Positions 1-10,401 of a stretch of 64,000 nt of DNA are shown piece after piece. Origin of the DNA: JAEUJM01 sp041908445 (GTDB taxonomy: Bacteria > Actinomycetota > Acidimicrobiia > Acidimicrobiales > DATDAH01); NCBI GenBank assembly GCA_041908445.1, contig JAYRFK010000130.1:21269-85268 (forward strand), in the 5' to 3' direction. Below the pieces are notes generated by a model. That model saw nothing but the letters and a program-made list of their open reading frames with translations, did no database searches and was not told where the DNA came from. The translations under genes and the position numbers were made by a program. The stretch's first letter is position 1; every line of letters begins with the position of its first letter.

Positions 1-347
1 AAGCGCACCTCGAAGCCGGCGGTGATGAACGGGATCGGGGCGCCCGGGTCGGGCTCCCATCCGCGCTGTGCGGACTCCCACAGGACGACGGCCGCGGTGT
101 GGCAGTCGAGCACGGTGGCGATGATCCCGCCGTTAAGGAAGCCGAAGCCGTTGTCGTGCTCGGGGCCCGAGGTGAACTCGGCGACGGTGCGATCGCCGTC
201 CCGGTAGCTCCGCAGGTGGAAGCCGTCAGGGTTGGCGTGCCCGCACCCGAAGCAGGTGATCCCCGGGTAGAGCGACTCCTGGATGCTCTGCGCCCGCGGA
301 TCGGCGACCTCGCCCGGCGGCCGGCCTGTCGGTCCTGCACTCGCCAT
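1..347 (-). CDS. PaaI-family hotdog thioesterase, 3' end outside window
   Basis: Partial gene running off the left edge; only the first 115 or so residues are visible, from the ATG at 347. An N-terminal CFGCGHANPDGFHLR segment is followed by EHDNGFGFLNGGIIATVLDC, the pattern of PaaI-like hotdog thioesterases, in which the G-G-I/V-x-x-x-x-D helix carries the catalytic Asp. These enzymes hydrolyse acyl-CoA thioesters in the cytoplasm. The paired Cys residues before the hotdog core are seen in a common actinobacterial subgroup. The substrate cannot be told. It lies downstream of nfo on the same strand with a 128-base gap. Confidence 0.8.
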   Translation of the reverse strand, partial: MASAGPTGRPPGEVADPRAQSIQESLYPGITCFGCGHANPDGFHLRSYRDGDRTVAEFTSGPEHDNGFGFLNGGIIATVLDCHTAAVVLWESAQRGWEPDPGAPIPFITAGFEVR

Positions 348-425
348 GGTGCCCTCTCGCTCGGTCGGATCGACGCCGCCCGTCCGCTCGACCGTACCGC
401 TGCCGACGACCGTCCGTGGCGGCCA

Positions 426-448
426 CCCACCGCTCGGCGACCGGTGGG
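426..448 (-). terminator. Possible hairpin between nfo and the thioesterase
   Basis: Seven-base arms CCCACCG (426-432) and CGGTGGG (442-448) pair around a 9-nt loop, in the 128-base gap after the nfo stop. There is no T-run, so termination activity is uncertain. The rest of the gap shows nothing recognisable. Confidence 0.3.
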
Positions 449-475
449 CCGAAGCCCACTCGGGCGACGCCGGCG

Positions 476-1237
476 CTACACGCGGTCGCGGAGCCAGGCG
501 ATGTCGTCCTTGCGGCCGTCGTCGCCGGTCTCGCAGATGACGGGGGCGCCGGCGGTGCGGACGACCTCGACGAGGGCGTCGGGGTCGACCTGGCCCTGGC
601 CCAGGTGCTCGTGGCGGTCGCGGCCCGAGCCGTGGGGGTCCTTGGAGTCGTTGCAGTGCACGAGGTCGATGCGGCCGGTGATGGCGAGGAGGCGCTCGGC
701 GGCGTCGATCATGGTCTCGCCGGCGGCGTGGGCGTGGCAGGTGTCGAGGCAGAAGCCGATGCCGAACGGGGCGATGTGGTCCCAGAGCCGGGCGATGGTG
801 TCGAAGTGGCGGGCCATCGCGTGGTCGCCGCCGGCGGTGTTCTCGAGGTAGATCGGCACCTCGGACTCGATGGCCTGGAGGCCCTTCACCCAGCGCACGA
901 AGCCCTCGGCCTCGTCGTCGTCGGCGGTGACGTGGCCGCCGTGGACGATGACCGCGGTGGCGTTGATCTCGGCAGCGGCCTCGCAGGTCTGCTGCAGGAT
1001 CTTGCGGCTCGGGATGCGGATCCTGTTGTTCGGCGAGGCCAGGTTGATCACGTACGGGGCGTGCACGTACACCGGCACCGGCGAGCTCCGCAGCGCCTCC
1101 GCGTCGGGGTGCGGCGGCGGCTTCTTCCAGCCCTGGGGGTCGCCGAGGAAGAGCTGCAGGCAGCCGGCGTCCTCGGCGACGGCGGTGCCCAGCGGGTCGT
1201 CGGGACCGACGTGCGCACCGATGGGGAAGGCGGTCAT
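476..1237 (-). CDS. nfo: Endonuclease IV (AP endonuclease, deoxyribonuclease IV)
   Basis: Base-excision repair enzyme that cleaves the backbone 5' of abasic sites, using a three-metal centre in a TIM barrel. The 253-residue protein carries the expected ligand motifs in order: YVHAPY, VIVHGGH, the Glu of IYLENT, the Asp and His of FCLDTCHAHAAG, HCNDSKDPHGSGRDRHEHLGQG (read as two adjoining motifs) and a final CETG Glu. Length is normal for bacterial Nfo (about 250-285). It starts at an ATG and is followed by the palindromic repeat at 1257-1304 on its upstream side. Function is well supported by motif order. Confidence 0.93.
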   Translation of the reverse strand: MTAFPIGAHVGPDDPLGTAVAEDAGCLQLFLGDPQGWKKPPPHPDAEALRSSPVPVYVHAPYVINLASPNNRIRIPSRKILQQTCEAAAEINATAVIVHGGHVTADDDEAEGFVRWVKGLQAIESEVPIYLENTAGGDHAMARHFDTIARLWDHIAPFGIGFCLDTCHAHAAGETMIDAAERLLAITGRIDLVHCNDSKDPHGSGRDRHEHLGQGQVDPDALVEVVRTAGAPVICETGDDGRKDDIAWLRDRV

Positions 1238-1256
1238 CCCCTGACGCTACCGCTCG

Positions 1257-1304
1257 TTCTCGACGCAAGAGCTCGTGTTCTGAGGGGGCTCTTGCGTCGA
1301 GTTC
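1257..1304 (+). repeat. 48-nt palindromic element, copy A
   Basis: Perfect 14-base arms (1259-1272 and 1288-1301) flank a 15-nt loop. Its ends read TTCTCGA and TCGAGTTC, the same asymmetric ends as copies B (11737-11784) and C (61495-61542), and the length is identical. The sixth stem base is C/G here but G/C in the other two copies, so the change is compensated on both arms. It abuts the nine-gene operon: the last two bases of the element form part of the stop codon of the flavoprotein gene at 1303. It could act as a transcription terminator there. Confidence 0.8.
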
Positions 1305-2355
1305 AGCCTGGGAGTCGGCGAGCGAGCGCCGCTTCGGCGTCGTGCACCAGTTCGGCGACGACCTCCCCGGCCGGGCGCACGTCGTGGACGAGACCGCCGC
1401 CCTGGCCCACCGGCACCGCGCCCCGCTCGATGTCGCCCAGGCGCAGGCCCCGCTCGGAGGCGCCGTCGCCTTCGAGCAGTTGGAGAGGGAAGCCCCGGTG
1501 CTGACCCCCGGCCTCCTCGAAGGCGGCGACGGCGGCGTTGGCGAGCACCCGCATGGTCTTCCCGCTGAAGGCCCGGGTGACCACCGTGTCGGTCACCCCC
1601 ATGGCCAGTACCGAGGCGCGGGCCCGCTCGTGCAGGGCCGCCTCGGGGGTGGCCAGGAAGCGGGTGCCGACCCACGCCGCCTCACAGCCGAGCACCAGTG
1701 CCGACGCCAGCGTGGGCCCGTCGACCACGCCGCCGGCCGCGACCACGGGAACGCCGACCTCGGTGACGCACGACCGCCACAACGGCAGCGAGCCGATGGG
1801 ACCGGTGTGCCCCCCGGCCTCGGCGCCCGACGCGATCACGGCGTCCACCCCGTCCCGTTCGAGGCGGGCGGCCTGCGCGGGTGTCCCGCAGAGCGCCAGC
1901 ACGCAGATCCCCGCCGCGTGCATCCGCTCGACGAACCGGGCGGGCGATCCCAGCGCGGCGACCACCGCGGTGATCCCTTCTCGGCAGCACACGTCGACGA
2001 GGGCGTCGACCCGCCCCGGTTCGAGGACCGCGGCGATCTCGGCCAGCAGCGTGTCGCCATCGGGCCGGTCGGCGAGCTCGCGCTCGACCTGCGCCCGCAG
2101 GCCCGGCGCCACGTCGACCAGTTCCGGCGGGAACACCAGGTCCACCCCGAAGGGCCGGTCGGTCAGCGCCCGGACCTCGGCGATCTCGCGGGCCAGCACC
2201 TCGGGCGACGACGCCGCCGCGCCCAGCACGCCCAGCCCCCCGGCGGCCGACACCGCGGCCACGAGCGGGGGCCGCGCCACGAGGGCCATACCCGCCTGGA
2301 GGACGGGTGCCTCGATGCGGAGGCGCTCGGTCAGCCGGGTCGCGAGCGGGCTCAC
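1303..2355 (-). CDS. Nitronate monooxygenase / NPD-family flavoprotein
   Basis: A 350-residue FMN-dependent TIM-barrel protein of the 2-nitropropane dioxygenase (NPD) family. Seen: the N-terminal QAGMALVARPPLVAAVSAAG phosphate/FMN segment, a central VIASGAEAGGHTG loop (family signature GxEAGGHxG) and a C-terminal AWVGTRFLATPEA. Family members oxidise nitronates, or reduce enoyl-thioesters (FabK, IpdC). Being the last gene of an acyl-CoA catabolic operon, an enoyl-CoA or related reductase role is as likely as nitronate oxidation. The GTG start overlaps the TetR stop (GTGA), so the two are translationally coupled. Its stop sits in the end of palindromic repeat copy A. Confidence 0.85.
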   Translation of the reverse strand: MSPLATRLTERLRIEAPVLQAGMALVARPPLVAAVSAAGGLGVLGAAASSPEVLAREIAEVRALTDRPFGVDLVFPPELVDVAPGLRAQVERELADRPDGDTLLAEIAAVLEPGRVDALVDVCCREGITAVVAALGSPARFVERMHAAGICVLALCGTPAQAARLERDGVDAVIASGAEAGGHTGPIGSLPLWRSCVTEVGVPVVAAGGVVDGPTLASALVLGCEAAWVGTRFLATPEAALHERARASVLAMGVTDTVVTRAFSGKTMRVLANAAVAAFEEAGGQHRGFPLQLLEGDGASERGLRLGDIERGAVPVGQGGGLVHDVRPAGEVVAELVHDAEAALARRLPG

Positions 2356-3011
2356 CGGGAGCGGCGTCGTGCGCCGATGGCGTGGCGAGCCATGCGGGAC
2401 AGCTCGTCCACGACGTGCTCGCGGTCGAGCTCGGCGGCGTTGCTCCCGAACAGCAGCGGCCCCAGCACCGCCGCCGACGTGACCATCGAGATGATGGCCC
2501 GCACCGCGAACTCGGTATCGGTGTCGTCCACCCCCCGGGTGCGCATCGCCTCGTTGCCGACCGCGGCGAGCTCGGCCAGGCGGTCGAGCAGGGGGCGGCC
2601 GTCGCCGACGGGCGCCAGGATCTCGGGCTCGTACTCCGCCGCCGCCAGCAGGTCGACGATCAGTCGCCGCCGGTCCATGGCCAGGTCGTAGAGCCGCCCG
2701 ACGAACTCGCGCATGTACTCCTCGTCGCGCGAGGTCTCGTCGGCGTGGGCGCCCCAGCTCGACGCGAACTCGCCGAGGAAGTCGTTGAAGGGCTGGAGGC
2801 TGGCCTCGGAGAAGAGGCGGCCCTTCGACCCGAAGTGCCGGTAGAGCATCACCTCGGGGACCCCCGCCGCCGTGGCGATCTCGCGGGTCGTGGTGGCCGC
2901 GTAGCCCTGCTCGGCGAACAGGGCCGACGCGGCGTCGAGCAGGAGCTGGTGGATCTCGTCGGGTGTGCGCCGGCGAGCCTTCGCGGAGCCCGCCGCGCCC
3001 TCAGAGGCCAT
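2352..3011 (-). CDS. TetR-family transcriptional regulator
   Basis: 219 residues from the ATG at 3011, which lies inside the last codons of the preceding SDR gene. The N-terminal TetR helix-turn-helix is clear (AASALFAEQGYAATTTREIA followed by AGVPEVMLYRHFGSKGRLF, about residues 18-65). The rest is a variable ligand-binding helical domain. It is embedded in the catabolic operon with overlaps at both ends, so it probably autoregulates it. The tandem palindromes in front of livK (11665-11699) are the obvious candidate operator. The ligand is probably a pathway CoA thioester (inference from TetR regulators of similar operons). Confidence 0.88.
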   Translation of the reverse strand: MASEGAAGSAKARRRTPDEIHQLLLDAASALFAEQGYAATTTREIATAAGVPEVMLYRHFGSKGRLFSEASLQPFNDFLGEFASSWGAHADETSRDEEYMREFVGRLYDLAMDRRRLIVDLLAAAEYEPEILAPVGDGRPLLDRLAELAAVGNEAMRTRGVDDTDTEFAVRAIISMVTSAAVLGPLLFGSNAAELDREHVVDELSRMARHAIGARRRSR

Positions 3012-3780
3012 GCAGGTAGCCGCCGTCGACGGCCATGACCTGGCCCGTGATCCACGACCCCGCGTCGCTGCACAGCACCAGCGCGAGGCCCACCGGGTCG
3101 GTCGGGTCGCCCAGGCGGCCGACGGGGTAGCGCCGGACGCCCTTGGCCTCGGCCTCGGGGTTGGCGTCGAAGAACGCCGCCACCACGCCGTGGCGGATGG
3201 CGCCGAGGGCGATGCAATTCGCGGTGATCCCGTCGGCGGCCGTCTCGGACGCGATCCCGCGCATGAAGCCCATCGCGGCCGCCTTCGCGGTCCCGTAGAC
3301 CACCTGGCCCGGCTCGCCGGTGCGGCCGGCGTCCGAGACGATCGTGACGATCCGTCCCCAGCCGGCGGCCTGCATCGGCGGCAGGTAGGCATGGGTGATC
3401 CGCATCACGGCGTCGACGTTGAGCGCCATCCACGGCACCCAGTCGTCAGACGTGGTGGTCACGAACGGGGCGGGGAAGGCGAACCCGGGGGGCACCCCGG
3501 CATTGTTGACCAGGACGTCGACCGGCCCGGTGGTCTCGACCATGCGGGCGATCGCCTCGGGGTCGGTGACGTCGGCGACGACCGGCCGGGCGACGCCGGC
3601 GCCCGCCTCGCCGCCCCCGCCGGTCAGCGCCGCCACCGCCTGCTCGGCCCGCTCGGCCTCGAGGTCGTTGACCCAGACGTCGGCGCCGGCGGCCCGCAGC
3701 CCCCGGGCGATCTCCAGGCCCACGCCCTGGCCGGCGCCGGTGACGAGGGCGGTCCGCCCCGCCAGGTCGATGCGGCTCAC
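3001..3780 (-). CDS. SDR-family dehydrogenase, BadH-like
   Basis: 259-residue classical short-chain dehydrogenase/reductase. Start chosen at GTG 3780 because AAGGAGGA lies just upstream and the Rossmann core begins at once (ALVTGAGQGVGLEIA). Also seen: NNAG, the catalytic Ser in IVSDAGRTG, YGTAK (Tyr/Lys), and a final ITGQVMAVDGGY. The Ser-Asp-Ala and G-x-x-VY-x-x-x-K spacing resembles BadH, 2-hydroxycyclohexanecarboxyl-CoA dehydrogenase, and the neighbours (CoA ligase, crotonases) fit a 3-hydroxyacyl-CoA dehydrogenase step. It overlaps the crotonase stop upstream and the TetR start downstream. Confidence 0.85.
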   Translation of the reverse strand: MSRIDLAGRTALVTGAGQGVGLEIARGLRAAGADVWVNDLEAERAEQAVAALTGGGGEAGAGVARPVVADVTDPEAIARMVETTGPVDVLVNNAGVPPGFAFPAPFVTTTSDDWVPWMALNVDAVMRITHAYLPPMQAAGWGRIVTIVSDAGRTGEPGQVVYGTAKAAAMGFMRGIASETAADGITANCIALGAIRHGVVAAFFDANPEAEAKGVRRYPVGRLGDPTDPVGLALVLCSDAGSWITGQVMAVDGGYLHGL

Positions 3781-4601
3781 GATTCCTCCTTCGAGGCACC
3801 CGCGGCGGCGGCGCGGAAGTCGGCGGGCCGCTTCTCGAGGAAGGCGGCGGCGCCCTCGACGATGTCGCCCGAGCGGGTGAACCAGCGGGCCAGCTCGGCC
3901 CCGTGCAGGACCGACGACCACTGCTGGTCGAGCACGGTGGACAGCGACAGCTTGGCGATCCGCAGGCTCTGCGGGCTGAGCGCGAGCAGCTCGTCACACC
4001 AGCGGCGCACCTCGTCGTCGAGCTCGTCGTCGGGCACGACCACGTTGGCCAGCCCCATCTCGACCGCGGCGGCGCCCGAGTAGGTCCGGCAGAGGAACAT
4101 GATCTCCTTCGCCCGCTTGAGGCCGCACACGATCGACAGCAGCTGGGTGCCGCCGGCGGCGGGCACGCTGCCGACGCGGGGCCCGGCCTGGCCGAAGCGG
4201 GCGGACTCGCCGGCGATGGTGAGGTCGCACAGCAGGTTCAGCTCGTTGCCCATGCCGATGCACGATCCCTGCACCCGCCCGATGACCGGCTTGGGGCAGA
4301 GGCGGAAGGCCTGCAACCAGTGCAGCGCCACCTCGACCGGTGGCGGTTCGATGTTCACCGAGCCGTCCGGGCCGGGGACCATGTTGAGGTCGCCGCCACC
4401 GCAGAAGTGGCCGCCGGCGCCCGTCACCACGACCACGCCGACGGCGTCGTCCCGGGCCGCCACGTTCAGCGCATCGGTCAGCTCCTCCAGGGTCTGACCG
4501 CGCATGGCGTTGCGGCGCTGGGGCCGGTTGATGGTGACGGTGGCCACGCCGTCCGCCACCTCGTAGAGGAGGTCCTCGTAGGTGGGGGACCCGCTGCTCA
4601 T
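3777..4601 (-). CDS. Crotonase-fold enzyme of the MenB/BadI type
   Basis: 274 residues from the ATG at 4601. Features: INRPQRRNAM, oxyanion segment HFCGGGDLN, CPKPVIGRVQGSCIGMGNEL, CDLTIAGESARFGQAGPRVGS (two adjoining stretches), FLCRTYSG, RWCDELL, and the terminal LEKRPADF. The CPKPV, CDLTIA, FGQxGPxVGS, EIxFLCRxY and RWC motifs match naphthoyl-CoA synthase (MenB) and 2-ketocyclohexanecarboxyl-CoA hydrolase (BadI) rather than ordinary enoyl-CoA hydratases. However, the Asp that follows VGSF/VGSV in MenB and BadI is replaced here by Pro (GSVPAAGG). Context argues against menaquinone synthesis. The exact reaction is unknown; ring-opening or hydration of a cyclic acyl-CoA is the inference. Confidence 0.75.
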   Translation of the reverse strand: MSSGSPTYEDLLYEVADGVATVTINRPQRRNAMRGQTLEELTDALNVAARDDAVGVVVVTGAGGHFCGGGDLNMVPGPDGSVNIEPPPVEVALHWLQAFRLCPKPVIGRVQGSCIGMGNELNLLCDLTIAGESARFGQAGPRVGSVPAAGGTQLLSIVCGLKRAKEIMFLCRTYSGAAAVEMGLANVVVPDDELDDEVRRWCDELLALSPQSLRIAKLSLSTVLDQQWSSVLHGAELARWFTRSGDIVEGAAAFLEKRPADFRAAAAGASKEES

Positions 4602-4621
4602 GCGCTCGTCGGGCACTGCCG

Positions 4622-5401
4622 TCACCGTCCTTGCCACTGGGGCTCGCGCTTCTCCAGGAAGGCCATCAGGCCCTCCTGCCGATCGTCGGCGGTGGCGAGC
4701 AGGCCCAAGGCACCCGCCTCGGCCCGCAGTCCGCCGGCCAGGCTCGACTCGGCGCCGGTGGCCATCGCCTGCTTGATCAGTTGCACCGCCAGCGGGGAGT
4801 TGGCCGCGATGCGCTGCGCCAGGCCGATGGCCGCCCCCAGCCAGTCCTCGGCGACCTCGTTGACGAGGCCGAGGTCCAGTGCCCGCGCGGCGTCGATGAT
4901 GTCGGCGGTGAACATCAGCTCGGCGGCCCGGGCCGGCCCGACGAGACGGGGCAGGCGCTGGGTGCCGCCAGCGGCGGGCAGCATCCCGATCTTGGCCTCG
5001 GGCAGCCCGAGGCGGGCCGTGGGCGACGCCACCCGCAGGTCGCAGGCGAGGGCGAGCTCCAGGCCGCCCCCGAGGGCGAACCCCGAGATGGCGGCGATGG
5101 TGGGCTGCGAGAGCCCGGCGATGGCGTCGAAGGCCCCGGTACCGCCCCGTACCTCCCGCCACAGGTCGACGCCGGTCATGGTCGCCATCGCCGGGCCGCG
5201 CTCCTTCAGGTCGGCGCCGGCGGAGAACACCGCCTCGTGGCCGGCGAGGACGACGGCGCGCACGTCGGCGCGGGCGCCGAGCGCGCGGGCGGCATCCTCG
5301 AGCTCGTCGAGCAGGCCGGCGCTGAGCGCGTTGCGCTCGGCGACCCGGTCGATGGTGAGGATGGCCACGGGGCCCTCCTCACGCAGGGTCATGTCGGACA
5401 C
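4622..5401 (-). CDS. Enoyl-CoA hydratase (crotonase family)
   Basis: 259-residue crotonase: ILTIDRVAERNALS, oxyanion hole FSAGADLKE, SGFALGGGLELALACD with the first catalytic Glu, and LGLPEAKIGMLPAAGGTQRL with the second. Both Glu residues needed for syn-hydration are present, so a true enoyl-CoA hydratase is likely. The GTG at 5401 is preceded by GGAG with a 5-base gap; an ATG three codons in (5392) is the alternative. Position between acyl-CoA ligase and the BadI-like enzyme would suit a cyclohex-1-ene-carboxyl-CoA hydratase (BadK) step, an inference from context only. Confidence 0.88.
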   Translation of the reverse strand: MSDMTLREEGPVAILTIDRVAERNALSAGLLDELEDAARALGARADVRAVVLAGHEAVFSAGADLKERGPAMATMTGVDLWREVRGGTGAFDAIAGLSQPTIAAISGFALGGGLELALACDLRVASPTARLGLPEAKIGMLPAAGGTQRLPRLVGPARAAELMFTADIIDAARALDLGLVNEVAEDWLGAAIGLAQRIAANSPLAVQLIKQAMATGAESSLAGGLRAEAGALGLLATADDRQEGLMAFLEKREPQWQGR

Positions 5402-5453
5402 GGCGTCTCCAGTCGTGCGGTCGTGGGGATGGTCGGGTCATGTGGCGGTGGCG

Positions 5454-6983
5454 TCACCCGACGCGCCGATCGCGGTCGGCCCAGTGGGGCTCTCGCACGA
5501 TCCGCCGCAGGGGCTTGCCGTTCGGGTTGCGGGGGAGCGGCTCGTCCACGAAGGCGAACGTCCGTGGCGCCTTGAAGCCGGCCAGGCGCTCGCGGGTCCA
5601 CGCCCCCAGTTGCTCTTCGACGGCGGTGCGGTCGGCCTCGGTGGCGTGCAGGCGGACGACGGCGTGGACGGCCTCGCCGAAGCGCTCGTCGGGGACGCCG
5701 ACGACGATCGCCTCCGCCACCGCCTCGTGGGCCATCAGCGCGTCCTCGACCTCGCGGGGGTACACGTTGAACCCGCCCGAGACGATCATGTCCGCCTTGC
5801 GGTCGACGATGAACAGGTAGCCGGCGTCGTCCAGGTAGGCCACGTCACCGGTGTGGAGCCAGCCGTCGGCGTCGATGGCCGCGGCGGTCTCCTCGGGTCG
5901 CCGCCAGTAGCCCGCCATCACCATCGGGCCCCGCATCCACACCTCGCCCGGCTCGCCGGCGGGGAGGTCCACGCCGTCGTCATCGACGATGCGCACCTCT
6001 ACGTGCAGGCTGGGCCGGCCCGCCGACGCCAGCAGGGGACTGCCGACCACGTGCTCCTCCTTGAGCAGGTGGGTGTCGCCCCCCACCGCCTCGGTGAGCC
6101 CGTAGCTCTGCACTAAGACGGGGCCGATGACCTCGAGGCACTCGGCCAGCCGGTCGGGGGCGATGGGCGAGCCGCCGTAGAGGATGGTGCGGATCCGCGA
6201 CAGGTCCACCGGGTGGACCTTCAGCATCTCGACGAGGAAGTAGATCATCGTGGGCACGAGCAGCAGGAAGGTGACCTGCTGCTCCTCGAGGGCGTCGAGC
6301 AGCTCCTCGGGGTCGAAGCCCCGGTGCAGCACCTGGCGGCCCCCGCGGTAGAGGAACGGGTACGAGAAGCCGCCGCTGGCGTGGCTCATGGGGCCGACGT
6401 GGATCAACACGTCGTCAGGTGTGATGCCCACCTCGAGCAGGGTGTGGGTGGTCGACGCCAGCCAGTTGCCGTGGGTCTGGAGGGCGCCCTTGGGGCGTCC
6501 CGTGGTTCCCGACGAGTACATGATGGCGGCGACGGTCGACTCGTCGAGGTCGGCGGGCGGCGTGGTCGGGTCGGCGGCCTCCAGCATCGCCTCGTACCCG
6601 GGACCGGTGGCGATCACCTCGGCGCCGTCGGGCAGGGCGACCCCCTCGAGCAGCGGGGCGTACTCGTCGCTCACGATGAGGAGGGCCACGTCGGCGTCGG
6701 TGAGCTGGTACTCGATCTCGGGGCCCGCCGACCTCGGGTTGACGTACGTGCGCACCAGGCCGGCCTTCAACAGCCCGTAGGTCGTGTCAAACCACTCGAG
6801 CCGGTTGCCGAGCAGCAGCGCCACCCGGTCGCCCGGGGCGAGGCCACGCGCGAGCAGCGCGTTGCCCAGCCGGTTGGCCCGCTCGTTCACCTCTCGGAAG
6901 CTGGCCTGGCGGTCGCCGTCGACCACGGCGCAGCGCTCGCCGTGGTTGCGGGCCGCTCGTTCCACCAGTTCACCCAGATGCAT
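5454..6983 (-). CDS. Acyl-CoA synthetase (AMP-forming, ANL superfamily)
   Basis: 509-residue adenylate-forming ligase that activates a carboxylic acid to its CoA thioester with ATP. Visible core motifs: A3 IMYSSGTTGRPKG (about residue 155), A5 QSYGLTEA, A7 GWLHTGDVAYLD, A8 DRKADMIVSGGFNVYPREVE and the A10 Lys in RNPNGKPLRR near the end. Length is normal for medium/long-chain or aryl/alicyclic acid ligases. The ATG at 6983 follows AGGAG. It overlaps livF by 14 bases, so import and activation of the acid are directly coupled. Substrate chain length cannot be read from the sequence. Confidence 0.92.
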   Translation of the reverse strand: MHLGELVERAARNHGERCAVVDGDRQASFREVNERANRLGNALLARGLAPGDRVALLLGNRLEWFDTTYGLLKAGLVRTYVNPRSAGPEIEYQLTDADVALLIVSDEYAPLLEGVALPDGAEVIATGPGYEAMLEAADPTTPPADLDESTVAAIMYSSGTTGRPKGALQTHGNWLASTTHTLLEVGITPDDVLIHVGPMSHASGGFSYPFLYRGGRQVLHRGFDPEELLDALEEQQVTFLLLVPTMIYFLVEMLKVHPVDLSRIRTILYGGSPIAPDRLAECLEVIGPVLVQSYGLTEAVGGDTHLLKEEHVVGSPLLASAGRPSLHVEVRIVDDDGVDLPAGEPGEVWMRGPMVMAGYWRRPEETAAAIDADGWLHTGDVAYLDDAGYLFIVDRKADMIVSGGFNVYPREVEDALMAHEAVAEAIVVGVPDERFGEAVHAVVRLHATEADRTAVEEQLGAWTRERLAGFKAPRTFAFVDEPLPRNPNGKPLRRIVREPHWADRDRRVG

Positions 6984-7730
6984 CGGAGGCGTGCTCCTCG
7001 GTCGGGGCGGCGCCCAGGGCGCCGCCGGTCAGGTAGGTCCGTTCGATCTCGTCGAGCCGCCCGCGCAGGTCGTCGGCGTCGCCCTCCAATGCGCAGCGGC
7101 CCCGGCGCAGCACCATGGCGCGATCGGCCAGGTCGAGGGCCAGGCGGGCGTGCTGCTCGACCAGCACCACGGCCATGCCCCGGTCGGCGGCCCCCCGCAG
7201 TTCGACCAGCAGGCGGTGCACCATCCTCGGCGCCAGCCCGAGCGAGAGCTCGTCCACCAGCAGCACCGCCGAGTCCGCAGCGAGGGCCCGGGCCAGCGAG
7301 AGCATCTGCTGCTGGCCGCCCGAGAGGAGACCGGCGCGGCGATGGCGGTGCTCGGCCAGTTCGGGGAAGAGCGCCAGCGCCCGCTCGGGGTCGCCGCGGC
7401 CGAGGCGCAGGTTGTCGGCCACCGTCAGCCGGTGGAACACCGAGCGCTCCTCGGTGATCAGGCCCATCCCCCGCCGGGCGCGCCCGGCCAGGCTCGCAGT
7501 CGTGGCCCGACCGCGGAGGCGGACCTCGCCACCGAGGGCGGGCAGGGCGCCGGCCAGGGCCAGCAGGGTGGTGGACTTCCCCGCCCCGTTGGCCCCGAGC
7601 ACGGCCAGGATCTCCCCGCGCCCCACGTGCAGGTCGAGGTCGTGGACGACGGGCCGCCGCCCGTAGCCGGCCGTCAGGCCGCGCGCCTCCAGGACGACCT
7701 CGGCGCCGGGCCCGGGCACGCCCGCGCCGG

Positions 7731-7734
<4 letters not shown>
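6970..7734 (-). CDS. livF: LivF-type ABC transporter ATPase
   Basis: 254-residue nucleotide-binding subunit of a branched-chain amino acid-type (HAAT) importer. Walker A GANGAGKST, Q-loop region ITEERSVFHRLTVADNL, signature LSGGQQQMLSLARAL, Walker B VLLVDELSLGLAP and switch His (VEQHARLAL) are all intact. The LivF-type ITEERSVF phrase separates it from LivG. The ATG at 7734 overlaps the stop of the fused permease/ATPase gene. It has a C-terminal extension of about 20 residues past the usual TYLTG end. Confidence 0.92.
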
Positions 7735-10391
<2,657 letters not shown>

Positions 10392-10401
10392 GGGACGGTC
10401 G

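Noticed and set aside
3777..4601. Assignment as MenB of menaquinone synthesis
   Set aside because: The motif similarity is real, but the catalytic Asp is replaced, and the gene lies in a catabolic operon without other men genes.
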